Shown in pieces: positions 22,648 through 36,800 of a stretch of 64,000 nucleotides of DNA (positions within the stretch are counted from its first letter, which is position 1; each line of letters starts with the position of its first letter). The position numbers and the translations under genes are program-made. The DNA comes from Enchytraeus crypticus. Taxonomy: Eukaryota; Annelida; Clitellata; Enchytraeida; Enchytraeidae. The DNA lies in assembly GCA_905160935.1 (NCBI GenBank), contig CAJHZI010000507.1, positions 1,288,501 through 1,352,500 on the forward strand, written 5' to 3'. The notes beneath the pieces were generated by a model. It searched no databases. It was given only the letters and a program-made list of their open reading frames with translations, and was not told where the DNA came from.

Positions 22648-25600
22648 TAGAGAGAGAGCGACACAGACATGGATTTCATACTTTTCATTTTGTCTCTACA
22701 AATTTCTCTATCTAATAGATAATAGCAGTGACTAACTGTGCAGGCAGATGTTGATGACGTAGCGCAGCAGCTTCTCAGATAGTGAATCGTTCCAGTGAAG
22801 TCTTATGAACTTGATTGCCTCTCCTATCAACCTACACATAGCAGCATGTCAGGCACGTCTCAGACCATACAAGCAGCAACACAACACAATGCTTTATGGC
22901 TTAACGTCTGTTTCATCAATTTATCTCGACAAGGGACTGAATATTGATCTTCATGAGAGGTATATAATGGAGCAAGCGAATACTTCAAGGCAAAGATCAC
23001 CAAGACGGGAATATTTTTCAGGTTAAACAACTGAGGATCAGGGAAGTGATCATGCATTTTATGAACCAGTTGGTAGTGAATTCCAGATAGTCCTTCAAAA
23101 TACAGAATTTTAACTCCAGATACTGAAAAATATATTCCAATACGCAGCATGTAAATGCCTCATGAACACAGTGCGAGTTTTTCACAAATCACTTATATTC
23201 GTATCTATAGCCAAAACGTAACATTATTTCGTAAATGACACTTCAGGAAGAAAGCCAGAATTTGAAGTGATTGTTTAAATCGAGCGTGCTCATTTAAATA
23301 GCAATTGGCAGTTTGCTCTAGGCTGCAACGAGAAGAGCAACAAGGTTGAAAACTGAATTAGTCATAACAGTTTTAACTGCGTAAATACAAACACTAGAAA
23401 GCCTATCATGTAAATAATAAATATTTACTTACAATGTGAATACTCCTATAACCTACCTGTTTTGTTTTAAACTGCTGAAATTGTTTTCTGCTACTGTTCA
23501 ATAGTGCTTAGATAGCTAAGTGACTTTAGAGCTCTTAAAGTAGGATAAGTTTGCATTGGTCAATTTTTTAAAATGTTATCTTACAATTTTCAATCTTGTA
23601 TTTTTGATTTTGTGTTGAATTTCTGCCTGTATCTGTTGCATTGCTATATCATCTGTCATATTGTTACAGTCTGCGGTTTGTCAGATTGACTATGAAAATA
23701 AAAGGAATAGATTATTATCATTATCTATAGTTACCAACCTGTTATCCAGATAAACAGCTGTGACCAGCTTGACATCCTCCCAGCTGTTGATAGGAAACGA
23801 AGGCCATGAGTTGATGAACCTAAGAGCCGAGTGAGACTCGCTCTGAAAGAGGAACAGCTTGACTATCAATTGAACCTGCGACTTCTCTAACAGATCTTTC
23901 ACCTCTATCAACTCTCTACACGCTTCCTGCATTACAGAAGCAAATATACATTTATTTTAAATCGGCGCAGGTTAGACAGGAAGAGTCAATGTTGCAAAGG
24001 ATTCTAGATAGAGACAAGAAAGACAGTCTTCATGATCTCTATAGTTAACATGTAACTTTCTGGAAAAGTAGATTACAAATTGTCAAATGCTAATACACAT
24101 TAAACTAAATATTTACATCCAGATATATATGGATTACTCTAAACTCTCCAACTTAATGTTCCGTAGGAGAAAATGTGAAAAACAGGATTAATTTTGATTT
24201 CTGCTGATTTTAGAAATCCACCAAGAATTTATCCGAAAATGTACGCCAACTCTACCTTAAAGAACTTCCTTTTTCTGACCTACAGAGCTTCTAAAACTTC
24301 TTGTGATCTCAGAAAAAAAAACCCAGAGGCTACCACTAAACCATTAAATTTTACATAAATTTCAATCCTTTATGGGAAACTGGGGCAAGAATACCTCCCC
24401 GCCACGAAAGAGGATTGAACAGTTTATTAATAGTTTCTACAGTAAGTTGTTTTATATACGGAGAGTGAAAGAAAATGAAAGATAGATGTACAATGGAAGC
24501 GAGAAGTAACAAAGAAATTAAATTACTACTGAGCCAGACTTTAAAAACGTAATATCAGTAGACATAAGCAATTGAGAAGTGGAGAAAGAGAGAGAGTGAG
24601 AGATAGAGAAAGAGGCGGTAGAGGCGACGTACATTAAAGTGCTGATGATCGAGCAGCCAGAGAGCCGATATGTATCTGATGAGATCCTCCGACAGGTTAA
24701 ACTGCTTGCAGTAATCCTCAAACACTTCTTCAATGTTCTAATCAACAGATTAACAAACGAACCTATATCAAAATAAGTTTTATGAAACATGAAATTTTAA
24801 AAAAAGTTTTATGAAATTTTTTCTCTTTAAATGAAATTTTATGAAAGTTTTTCTCTTTAAATGAAATTTAAAGAAAGTTTTATGAAAGTTTTTCTCTTTA
24901 AATGAATATAAAAGCATTGTAGAAATGATACTTTCAAAATCAATATGTATTTTTAATACTGATAAAATGTATACGCGTCTTGTGTCCGGGAAACCTTGTT
25001 GTGTATGGGTTGCTGAAGAATGGAGCAACCGTGCATTGCAGGTATCTTAAAAGGCAACAAAGCACAACGATCCAAACCAACGCCAGAAAAGGGCATTCGG
25101 ACGGTGAGCTCCTAGGTTTCAGAAATTGTTACAAAATTGTCTAAACTGAATGGAAGAAAAGTTTAATCCCGACCCTAGTTAAACTGGGATTCAAGGTAAA
25201 ACGATGATGATGTTGATGATGCTGAATATATATCAAATTGCGTAACTATCCAATAATATAATCTGTCTTTCAATTTATTTCTCAATCAATTGTTCTGTTT
25301 GAAAATGAAAAATCTGTGAATAATTTATACCTGCTTGTGACTGGTCGCTAGGACACTGAGATCCTTAATGAGATATAGAATGACGCTGTGCTTAGTTTTG
25401 TTCTTACATCCCGGAACTCGCAGCAGACTTATTGCAGTCTACAGAAAAAAACCAATACAATACACTACAGACATCATAGTACAATCCAAAACACCAGCAA
25501 CAATACAATAGACTGTCACAATTGTTATATTTAAGACCAATAAAATAAAATAATACAAGAATAAACAAGAATAACAAAAGATAATAGATACAAGACTTTA

Positions 25601-28025
25601 CATTACCACTTTATATACGACGATACAAATTGGCAAATTGGTATCAAATTTCAGAAATAACAACAGCCAGATTAATGTTTAATTCTCAAAAAAGCAACGA
25701 CTTTACTCTCGTGAAACTTCAGTTCTGTGTCGGGAACAGCTGTAAATTCATCAAGTATAAACTAGGACAGACAAGTATACAGAGGAAAGACAATAAAGCC
25801 CAGTACATCACAACATACCACAGGAATGTCTAAAACACAGGACAGATCGCATGATCTTGTTGGCAGTATGCTAGCCAGATAAACAGGAGGTCCAGGTTCT
25901 AATTACAAAACCGTCTGTCCCAGACAGCATCCCGTGTGACAGATAAGAGAAATATATTAAGACATATTAGTTCTAGCTTTAGAGTTATTACAGAAATTAA
26001 CAGTTCGTCAAAGTCTAACGAAACAAAATTCTTCAACAATACTACCAAAACATATCTATTCAGAAAAGCTTTGCACAAGACTCGAATTTTAGAAATTGTA
26101 TTAATTAACCATTAAACGATTTATATTAAAGTGGTGAACATAACAAACTTATTCTCTTTTTCAATTCTTCATAAGTAAAACTTGCTAGAAAGACTTGTTG
26201 ATGAACTTACATAGATGTTGCTAGGAGGATAGAGCGAGACGTTAGAAAGACGTTTGAATGTATCCAGCAATGCACCACCCTCATCAGACATGAGCTGATC
26301 TATCAGCAGAGAGCATTCAGCACCGGGCTCGTCCCTAATAAATCATACACTTATATCTAACTCTCTCTCTTAGTGCACTGCCGACTGGCAGGTCCATGAT
26401 ATATAACGCCTCCACTCTTCTCTGTCTTCCGCTTTCCTCTTCATTTCCACGTGTGCGTGGGTCTTCAAATCATCTAACATACCTAATCTCGGCCTGCCCC
26501 TGCCTCTTTGCACTTCCATTCTACCTTCTATGACCTCTTTTAATACACCTTCCTCCTTAGAATGTATTCTATCCAACTATTCTTCCTATTTCTTAATACT
26601 TTTATTATATCTAACATGTTACACTAAATACATGCCATGAGACATGGTGAAGAACTAATAAAAATACATGTCAATGGTTGCAAAAAAGGATAATGTCTCA
26701 TTTAAATAGATAACAAATAAAATCTTTGCAAAAAACTCCAGACCAGATGCCTCATATTTATACCTATAGATTTAGAGAAGATACAAAACTCATTACACAG
26801 TCACCGTATATAACAGAAGCTGTCTGAGACAACACGTCAAAGATTTGAACCAGTGGACTCTGGTCCATCATATGGATGCTCTTATGATTAATCTACTCAA
26901 CCATTAAATCACAGTCTATCATAGTAACTGTAGATGTACTATTGGTGGAATGGTTTACTTTAAGCACACAGCTAAGTACACACTATTGGTGGAATGGTTT
27001 ACTTTAAGCACACAGATAAGTACACACTATTGGTGGAATGGTTTACTTTAAGCACACAGCTAAGTACACACTATTGGTGGAATGGTTTACTTTAAGCACA
27101 CAGCTAAGTACACACTATTGGTGGAATGGTTTACTTTAAGCACACAGCTAAGTACACACTATTGGTGGAATGGTTTACTTTAAGCACACAGCTAAGTACA
27201 CACTATTGGTGGAATGGTTTACTTTAAGCACACAGCTAAGTACACACTATTGGTGGAATGGTTTACTTTAAGCACACAGCTAAGTACACACTATTGGTGG
27301 AATGGTTTACTTTAAGCACACAGATAAGTACACACTATTGGTGGAATGGTTTACTTTAAGCACACAGATAAGTACACACTATTGGTGGAATGGCTTACTT
27401 TAAGCACATAGCTAAGTACACACTACTGGTGGAATGGCTTACTTTAAGCAGACAGTTAGCTCGGTTCGAAGCCTGTTGTAGACGGCCTGTAGGGCGGCGC
27501 CAGGATATCTGAATACACCGGCAGACTTCTGTTCATCTTGTACGTCATTATCATCGTCAACATCATCATCATCAGAGCTGGGCAGCTCTGGAAGTAAACC
27601 GAGCTGAGAGAAGCAGAGTACAGCAATCACATAGTCCACCAGCATCTCCACAGCTCCTATGTATATCTCCACGCCGCATCCAATATCTACCAGCAGTCCA
27701 TCAAACAGTGACAATGCATAGTGATGGTTAATAGAAAGAGAAGTGCAAAATAAGCAATAGCGTAGCGAACAAATAGGTAATAGTGTAAAGCACAAATAAG
27801 TAATAGTGTAGTACACAAATAAGTAATAGCGTAGTGCACAAATAAGTAATAGCGTATTGCACAAATAAGTAATAGTGTCAATGGCGTAGTAACAAGCTTG
27901 CACACTACGAAATACAGGAATAAATTTTGTCATCAGATAAGAAAAAGTAGACAGAAAAAAATCAGAAGAACGGATGAGAGACGAGTGGAGGCATTATATA
28001 CCATGGTCTTGCTGGTAAGCAATAC

Positions 28026-28061
<36 letters not shown>

Positions 28062-31000
28062 AAAAAGTAGTCTATAAACAACAACCATACCAGAAAACTG
28101 ACTAGAAAAATGAAATTTCATATATATCGATAGACTAGTATGAGCAGGATCTCTACATAACAGACGTTTCTTACTCAAATTCCATACAAGCAGAAAATTC
28201 TGCATGTTAGATGATCACCTCTAGCATCCTAAACAACTATTACAGAGTGCCAAAGTGAATGTGGGACACCTTATTTAACTATGAACTAAAGGAACCAATC
28301 ACACGAACAGCGCAAGAGATAACAGTAGACCTTTGAGAGTGACGGCCGTGTGCTGTACGAGAGCGAATGTGCTGAAAATCTTCTTGAGTTCTTTCAGCAA
28401 GAAGACTTGATGCGTGAGAGATTGCTGACTAAACAGTTCCAATCTGCTTCCATCGTCAAACAACGCTACACCTATTTAACATTTTAAAACACGGACAACA
28501 CGTCTTAATCTAACACTAACATATTTTCTAATCTGTCATTAACTCAATAATGCTGACGGCAGGATAGATACAATGGCTGTACTACTCCGTAACTACTTCC
28601 AATCCTACAAAGGATGTAAGTGAAAATCATGATTAAAGCCTAATTACTGATCACCTGAGGGCCCTATACAAACGCTCTAGAGCTAATGTTTAATCTACGC
28701 TACTACACGGGATGAGAGAATGTAAGTGCAAGTCGTAAACCAAGACGGGTAATTGTTAAGAGTACTGCAGCAATACTTCTAGAAAATCAAATCCTCTTGC
28801 ATCTCATAATGGCACTTCAATACATTATGCACTGACTTCGGTGCAATTACCAATGAGGAAAAGCACTGTAGAAGAAATGATGGCAACGAGTGAAAGGCGT
28901 GTACTAACATATATCATCGACGGACTGCTTGAGTTGTGCGAGCATTTGAATGGTCCAGTCAAACAGAAATCTCACAGTACAACCTTCGTTGATGTGCTCT
29001 AGAACACACAAGTGCAAACATCATACACCAAAGTTTAAATGTATAAAGACATAATATAAATATATGAAAACTAGTATATCAACACTGCAAAACATAGAAT
29101 TAAATCATACAAATTTAACATTAAACTCACTGACAACTATAGAATTGCTAAGTGCAAACTACACACATGATATACACAAAGTATATACAAATAATATACA
29201 TAGACGCAATGGCATCAATTGCCAGACAATTAGTACTATGAGAACAGAGAAGCAATATCAAATATGCATATTTGACTTACGTTGTAAAAAAAACATTACT
29301 TATTAGGCAAGGTATACTCAATAGGTTTCTATGACAGTGATATAAATTAGTCGCTCATTCACATTTCGCATATGCAGAGCTCTCACGGCATCTCTTGAAG
29401 TCAGAGGTCGCATCTATTGTGGCCAATTAAATCCAACGATGCACTTTTTATTTCTATTTAGAGCTACATCAAATTAGCTAAGTATGAGCTACAGAAAAAT
29501 GTCCATTACTGATGGACATAAGTAATTGCTAATTAGCTATAGTAACCTTCATCAGTCCAGTCTGTTATAGTGTTTTGTATAACGGATGTAAGACCACTGT
29601 TCAACATCAGTGTTAACACAGATCTCCTCATTTCAACCTGCAACATCAGTAATAATCTCTTCAGTGCACTGGCAAGCGGCAGGTTCAAGGTACATATTCA
29701 TACTCAATGTCTGCTTTCTCGCTCCATAAGAGCACTCCTTAGATCAACAAGTTAATCCCTTCATAAAGTCTATGCCTTATCCATACCATATGTAGCCTAT
29801 AGCTTGGGAAAAATACGGCTTCTGAGGTGGTTTCCTGTTGCCTTCCTCAGTTAGGTAGATTAATTACCATTTAATCCTGGGGGAAAATATTTCATGGTGA
29901 GGTGGGTCCCCTCTTACCATCCTCAGCTCCTGCATTTAGTCGCCTCTTACGTACACGCGGCAGATTGTTTGCGGTTGCCCAATTCTGCAGTGGCCCAACC
30001 ACACCCAAGCACCGAGCAGTAATAATAATAATAGCAGTAATAATGAATTAAGCAGGAGGACCAGCACTGCTACTGGTGATCAATGCGAAAAAGCCTTTCT
30101 TTAGCAGCGACTGTCTATTGCTCTCCAGCGATTCAAAGCTATCTGTTTCCATGCCACTTTGACTAATGCTGCTCCCCAAAGTGTAGAGAAATTATTTTAA
30201 TCGCTTCATTTTTTAACTCTAGATTAAATAAAGTCTCATTTTATCTCATATTTTAGCCCAGGATCCTATACAGCCCAGGAAATCAAAATAGTAATAATAA
30301 TAACAAGTAGATTTATACAAGTGCCGATCTATGCAGAAAGCCACAGTAAGGTTGAGGCTATCAACAATGACTGCCTCAACCGAAGGGTAATTAATTAATT
30401 TTCTCTTATCTTATTTGCTCAGCATTGAACTGATTCACTCTATTCAACTACACAATTGAAAGGACTCGTGGCAGTACATGGCAATACAATCAAAAAGAGT
30501 ATCATTGCAACGCCACAATGATTATGACTATAAAGCAACCGTGATTAAAACAGCAAAGATCGACAACAACAAGCGTGATTAAATTAACAGCAACAATCAA
30601 AAACAACAGTGATTTAAATAACAACAAAGGTCGACGACAACAACACGACAACAACAACAACAGGGATTCGAATAACAACAAAGATTGATGACAACAACAG
30701 TGATTCAAATAGCAACAATAACAACAAAGATCTCGACGACAACAACAACAGTGATTCAAATAACAACAACCATCGACAACAACAACAGTGATTCAAATAA
30801 CAACAACCATTGACAACAACAACAGTGATTCAAATAACAACAAAGAGCTCAACAACAACAACAACAGTGATTCAAATAACAACAAAGAGTTCAACAACAA
30901 CAACAACAGTGATTCAAATAACAACAAAGAGCTCAACAACAACAACAACAGTGATTCAAATAACAAAAACCATCAACGACAACAACAAACAACGACAACA

Positions 31001-33768
31001 GTTTGATTCCAGTAACAATAACGATAGACAACAACCACGATTAAGAGACTGTGCTATACCAGAGAAGCAGAGTCTTGCTCAGAGTATGACAGATCACTGC
31101 CCACTATGACTCCATTGTTTATCAGTCCAGCGGTGACGCAGACAGTAAACAGACCGTGCGGCTGTAGCAGCAGATCATGTGATGAGTCCAGCGTTATCTC
31201 TCGCAGTATCTGACAACAGCATCGCACATCAGTTAAAACCAAGTGTCAAGTGCCACACACGTGTATTAATACGTTCGAATCATTCAGCTAAGATTTTATC
31301 CTTTTTTGCCAGAAACATATGGTAAACTTTCTAATATGACCCTCTATTACCATTCAAAGATCTTGTCAGATTGATGTCAGCTTTCAAAATGTTATATTAC
31401 TGTTAAATTAGTGGTACCTATATTCCATTCTAAGATCTTAAAAAGAATAGGAATTGACTGGAGAGATAGAAGACTAATTTTGAACTTGTACATGAATCAA
31501 AGAGCAGTAATCAAAATCCAACAAGAATACTCAGAAGAAGGTGAAATAGGACGTGGAGAAGACAAGATTGTAGCATTTCAACGCTGCTGTTTAACATTTA
31601 CGCTGAGGCAATGATGGAGGAAGCCATGGAAGACCTGGAAGAAGGAATAAAAGTAGGAGGGAATTTGTTACAAGATGTACGATTTGCAGATGACCAAGGA
31701 ATGGTAGCGGGCAGCGAGATTGGATTGCAGAAGATAATGGATAGGCTGAATGATACGGCCCTAAGATATGGCATGAAGATTAATATAAAAAAAGACCAAG
31801 GTTATGAGAGTGTCCAATAATAAAGGTGAAGTTAATATCACAAGAAATGGTACGAATTGGAACAGTAAGAGGTTTCAAATATCAGGGTCATACTATAACC
31901 GATGATGGGAAATGTGAGACGGAAATATGCAGTAGGATTACACAAGGGCCTTTGGTAGTAGAAAAAGAACTATTAACAAAAAGCGTAAAGAAAGACACAA
32001 AGATAAAGATAGTGAAAACTTTGGTTTGGACCACGCTATTGTATGGATGTGAAACATGGACCTAAGGAAGGAGATATTAGGAAACTGGAGGCATTGGAAA
32101 TGTGGATTTGGAGAAGAATGGAGAGGATAGCTGGACTCAAAAGGTTACAAATGAGGAAGTCCTGGAGAGAGTTGGCACAGATAGACAGTTGATAAATGTA
32201 TTAAGAAATAGGAAGAAGAGATGGATAGGACACATTCTAAGGGGGGAAGGTCTATTAAAAGAGGTCATAGAAGGTAGAATGGAAGGAAAAAGAGGCAGGG
32301 GCAGGCCGAGATTAGGTATGTTAGATGATTTAAAGACCCATCATATGTGAAATGAAGAGGAAGGCGGAAGACAGAGAAGAGTGGAGGCGTTATGTACCAT
32401 GGACCTGCCAGTAGGCAGTGCACTAAGAGAGAGAGAGAGAGAAGTGAATCAATGGATCTGATAGAAATACACATGCAGAACTATTAGACCAGGTTGAAAA
32501 AGAAAGACAGTAGATAAATATATGAAGAATATATCACATAAAACTGCAAAAATGGACAAATGTTCTAAGAGGGACAGATTAGTTAGAAAATGCAATATTA
32601 CAATGAAGAGAAAATTTGAAAAATACAATGAATAACTTAACAATTTACAATTTTATATGCCGATAAGTCTGACAAAATTTAGAATTGAATGAAAATTACA
32701 ATGTGCACTTTACACTAACAGTGAGTGAGAGAGTGAGACAGAGAGAGAGAGAGAGAAAATCTACAAACCTGAGTCTGCAGACTAACGAAATTGCTGCATG
32801 CCACTCCCCTCTCAGACCAGCCATATACATCTAGACATACAACACTTTTTCCTTACAGTAACGGCAGACCAATGACAAAGAATTTATTTTTCACTATGCA
32901 AATTATTTTAAGTTCATAGAATCAAATTATTTTAAGTTCATAGAATATTAAAAATCCTTATAATATATAACTTACAAATCATTCTCTCTCTATCTTTCTC
33001 CAGTGTTCTGCAAATGGGTCCAACATGCATACTCCTACTCACATTCTACTTTCTCGATCAACAGAGAGTACTTTATCGATTAGAAAGGTAATCCTTTTAT
33101 AAAAGGTCCTGCGTTACTCACAACTTAGTGCAGCCAATAGCTTGGGAAAATATAACTTCTGTCGTTCTTGCGCAGTTATCTCTTGCCGACACGTGCAGAT
33201 AACTATTGGTCTATTCCTCAGTGGCCCGGACACTACATGGAGAGAAATCTTTTGTCTATTGTTCAGAAATCATTTTAAATTCTTAATTCTCAATGACTCA
33301 TACATCTAAGTTACAAATTCATATACATACATATAATTCATAAAGCACCATCAAGAATTAACAAATCTCTAACAATCAATACTGCCATGATTTATATATC
33401 ACAGTTTATGAAATATTTAAATCATTTATAGACCATTGTCAATCATTCATCAATCACTAAAAATCATCATAAATTATAATCAATTATTCATAAATCATTG
33501 CAAATCATTTAGAAATCATTGAATTCATTCATATATCATTGTCAATCACCACATATATAACAAGGAAAACACAACAAACTGTTAAGAACATATATTATTT
33601 AAATGCGCAGTAAGGTTCTACCTGTGACAAGGTCCTGAACATCCAAATATTAGATGCTCACACATGAATAAATGGATTAGTACAGAATACACAGGAAATT
33701 GACAATATGGGGATGAAAGTTGGGCACAGAATGACAGGGAAATTCAGAGATTAAAAGACAGACAGAAT

Positions 33769-33805
<37 letters not shown>

Positions 33806-36800
33806 AGAGAGAGAGAGAGCAGTACTGAGATAGAGAAATAGAGACATACTGAAGGAGAGAGCAGAAGGTTGTAGAAACTGTTGGGCAGTTGTCTGGAGAA
33901 ATTTTGTCAACTGATTCACTGACCTTCGCTCCACGTACGCAAACTGTCACATACATATACACACTCGTGTAGGAAGATACACATACACATACATACACAC
34001 ACGTGTAGTAAGTTATACACACACGTACATACACACACCCGTGAAGGAAGCTATACATACATATACAAACACACACTCGTGTAGGAAGATATACATACAC
34101 ATACATACACACACTCGTGTAGGAAGATATACACACACATACATATACACACTCGTGTAGGAAGATATACATACACATACATACACACACCCGTGTAGGA
34201 AGATAAACATACACACACCCGTGTAGGAAGATATACATACACATACATACACACACTCGTGTAGGAAGATATACATACACATGCACTAACATACTCATGC
34301 AGAAAGATACACACGACACAACACATACATATGCATATACATACTCGTGCAAGAAGATATACATGTATAAGCACATACATATACATATAAATACATACAC
34401 ATGCTCATGCATGAAGATATATATGCACATACACATACATACTAGCGTAGTAAGACATACACGACGCAACATATATTACTATTAACTTTCAAATACATCA
34501 ACAGGATATTAGGAACGCTCCAGACAGTATTGACCAGACTAATGATAGCAATTCAATGAAAATCATATATCACAATATCTTCACTCATGACACACACTAT
34601 TATTATTACTTATAATACCTCATGAAATAACTTACAGACTGTACAATTTGTAAATTAAACATTGCCTCTTACAATTAATTATCGATACAATAAATGTCAA
34701 TAATTGCAATTGTTATTAGAATCATAAAACTAAAGCACAAGAGAGCTAGAGAAGGAAGCTACCGCTATGGGATCAGGTGTTAAAGCTTCCTTGAGACTGT
34801 CCAGGGAATACACCGACCAGTACGGGCATATCATATCTCGTCTACACATACACATGGTTACAAAACATGTAAAATTTAAGTGTGACGTAAGATAAGCAAG
34901 ACGTAAGCAAGCACTGTGTAGAAAAGATCAGAATAAATGCAGCAAAACATTCAATTTCTCAGTAAATGATTCTTAACACTGCAAAACAAAAATAGAACTT
35001 CCAAGTACTCAAATCTAGATCACAATCAATCAATAAGAATTTTACGACTGGTTCCTCGCCATAAGGCAATGTTAGGGACGTATCTTGCAGACTATACACA
35101 AAACAGGTGCCAAAGTACCATGATGACGACTGAGTACACAGAGACCACAAGAAATACGAGATCAAAACAATGCAAGTCCAAGATCAAAGGCAAATGGGTC
35201 AAAATTTAGACCTATGGCGGAAAGAGACAATAGATGTACATAATACATATTTAATCTTTTCTAAGTAAAGTTACTCAACTTAATCCAGATTTTAACAATC
35301 TTCCCCAAAACTAGTAGCAGAGCAGTAGAAAACTGTAGTGGCTTTAGAGTTCAATTATTTTGATTACTGTGTATTAACAAAACTAAACTAAAAGCTTTTG
35401 CTTTAAGGCTAAGACCAAGTTTAACGCAGTTTTAAATTTCACTTTAAAATATAGCACTGAACTAGCAAGCTAATTATAGATTACCAACCCACAAATGAAT
35501 CTAGAAGGCATCTGAGCATGATACCAGCAGTTGATGTCAAACACGGCTAGATAGGTGTTTGTCGTTGCAGTGCTACCAGGTCGAGGTGGAGCAGTCTCCC
35601 ATATGACAACAAACAGACTAGAGTCTGACATACAACCTACACATGTTAAACACATAAAATAAAACGTGAAAACATAATCAAGCGTGAAACTGTACATTCA
35701 AAAGTGAAACAAATAAATGAGAAAAACCTAAACACATACATACTCGAATGGGAAACACATAACCACGTGGGATCACAGGTGAACAAACGTCAAGTAAACC
35801 ATATAAGCAAACTATCACAAACCCTCTTTAAGTAACGCCAATGCTCACATAACATAAAAAATTTGAAAGATATCTATGGAACACCAAACCACAAGTTTTA
35901 AATATTTGGTATAAGTTAGTATAAGTTACATTTGGTATTTATGTCCTTGTATATTTACCTTTAATTGCTGATTAGGAACCATAGATGTAAAAGTAGTGTT
36001 GTTGGCTACTCGATCTTTAATATCTACAGTCGCAGTTCTACATGTATATTCTAATAAATAAAGAGTAAATATAACTGACATGACATACCTTCAATGATTG
36101 ATTCATCTAAATCATTAGAAACATGTGGCACAGGCTTCTTGCAACGTTCCAATGTGTCGCAAGAAATAATTCTGCATTCAGACTCCTCCCTCTTTCCTTT
36201 AAGCCATAGCTCGCTCCGCCCACTTTGAGCAGCATAGTCCGGCCCACCAGTCAACTCTTGCTCCAGCCGCAATAGAGTGTTGGAACAAAACTACAATCAA
36301 CCAATCAAAAACAATTGCTCAACAAGCTACAGTAAGATCAACTACACAATAAAACGGTCAGTACACATAATATGTGTGGAGTTAAAAGATAACATTCCTA
36401 ATTAATGTAATTGATTGCAGGTAATCAATTAAATAAAAACTCATTAATGACGATTTATATTGCTGTAACGATGAAATATACGGCAATTTAAATAAAATAA
36501 AATAACAACAGAATTTTGAAGATATACAAGAAAAATCCACTAATACTATATATATATATCCTTTGTGCTTTGTTATGCACATAGAGAGAAAGAGAGAGGA
36601 GAGAGAGAGAGAGAGAAACAGAGAGAGAATAATAAGGAGATTATTGATAAATGGAGTAAGCCAGAGACATACCTTGAATATAACCCCAAACTTTTCCAAG
36701 CATTGTCTTTGTTTGAACACGAGCTGATAGAGACTCATGAACGACCTCCTACTTCTGTTCTCACTACACACGTACACAATGTCACAACACACGTACACAG

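Noticed and set aside
26932-27460. CRISPR-like array
   Set aside because: Units are contiguous with no spacers and overlap an animal exon, so this is a minisatellite.
29340-29440. Another candidate AHCTF1 exon (MRPLTSRDAVRAL on minus)
   Set aside because: No usable donor in the required phase and no family similarity.
30060-30185. Candidate AHCTF1 exon between exons 14 and 15
   Set aside because: An acceptor-like AG and a short open frame exist, but the phase does not match and the translation does not resemble ELYS. The exon at 29547-29637 fits both.
33744-34472. Long minus-strand open frame with CVYVYIFLHE-like repeats
   Set aside because: It follows the DNA tandem repeat unit and is open in all minus frames; only 94 nt at its end belong to AHCTF1 exon 12.
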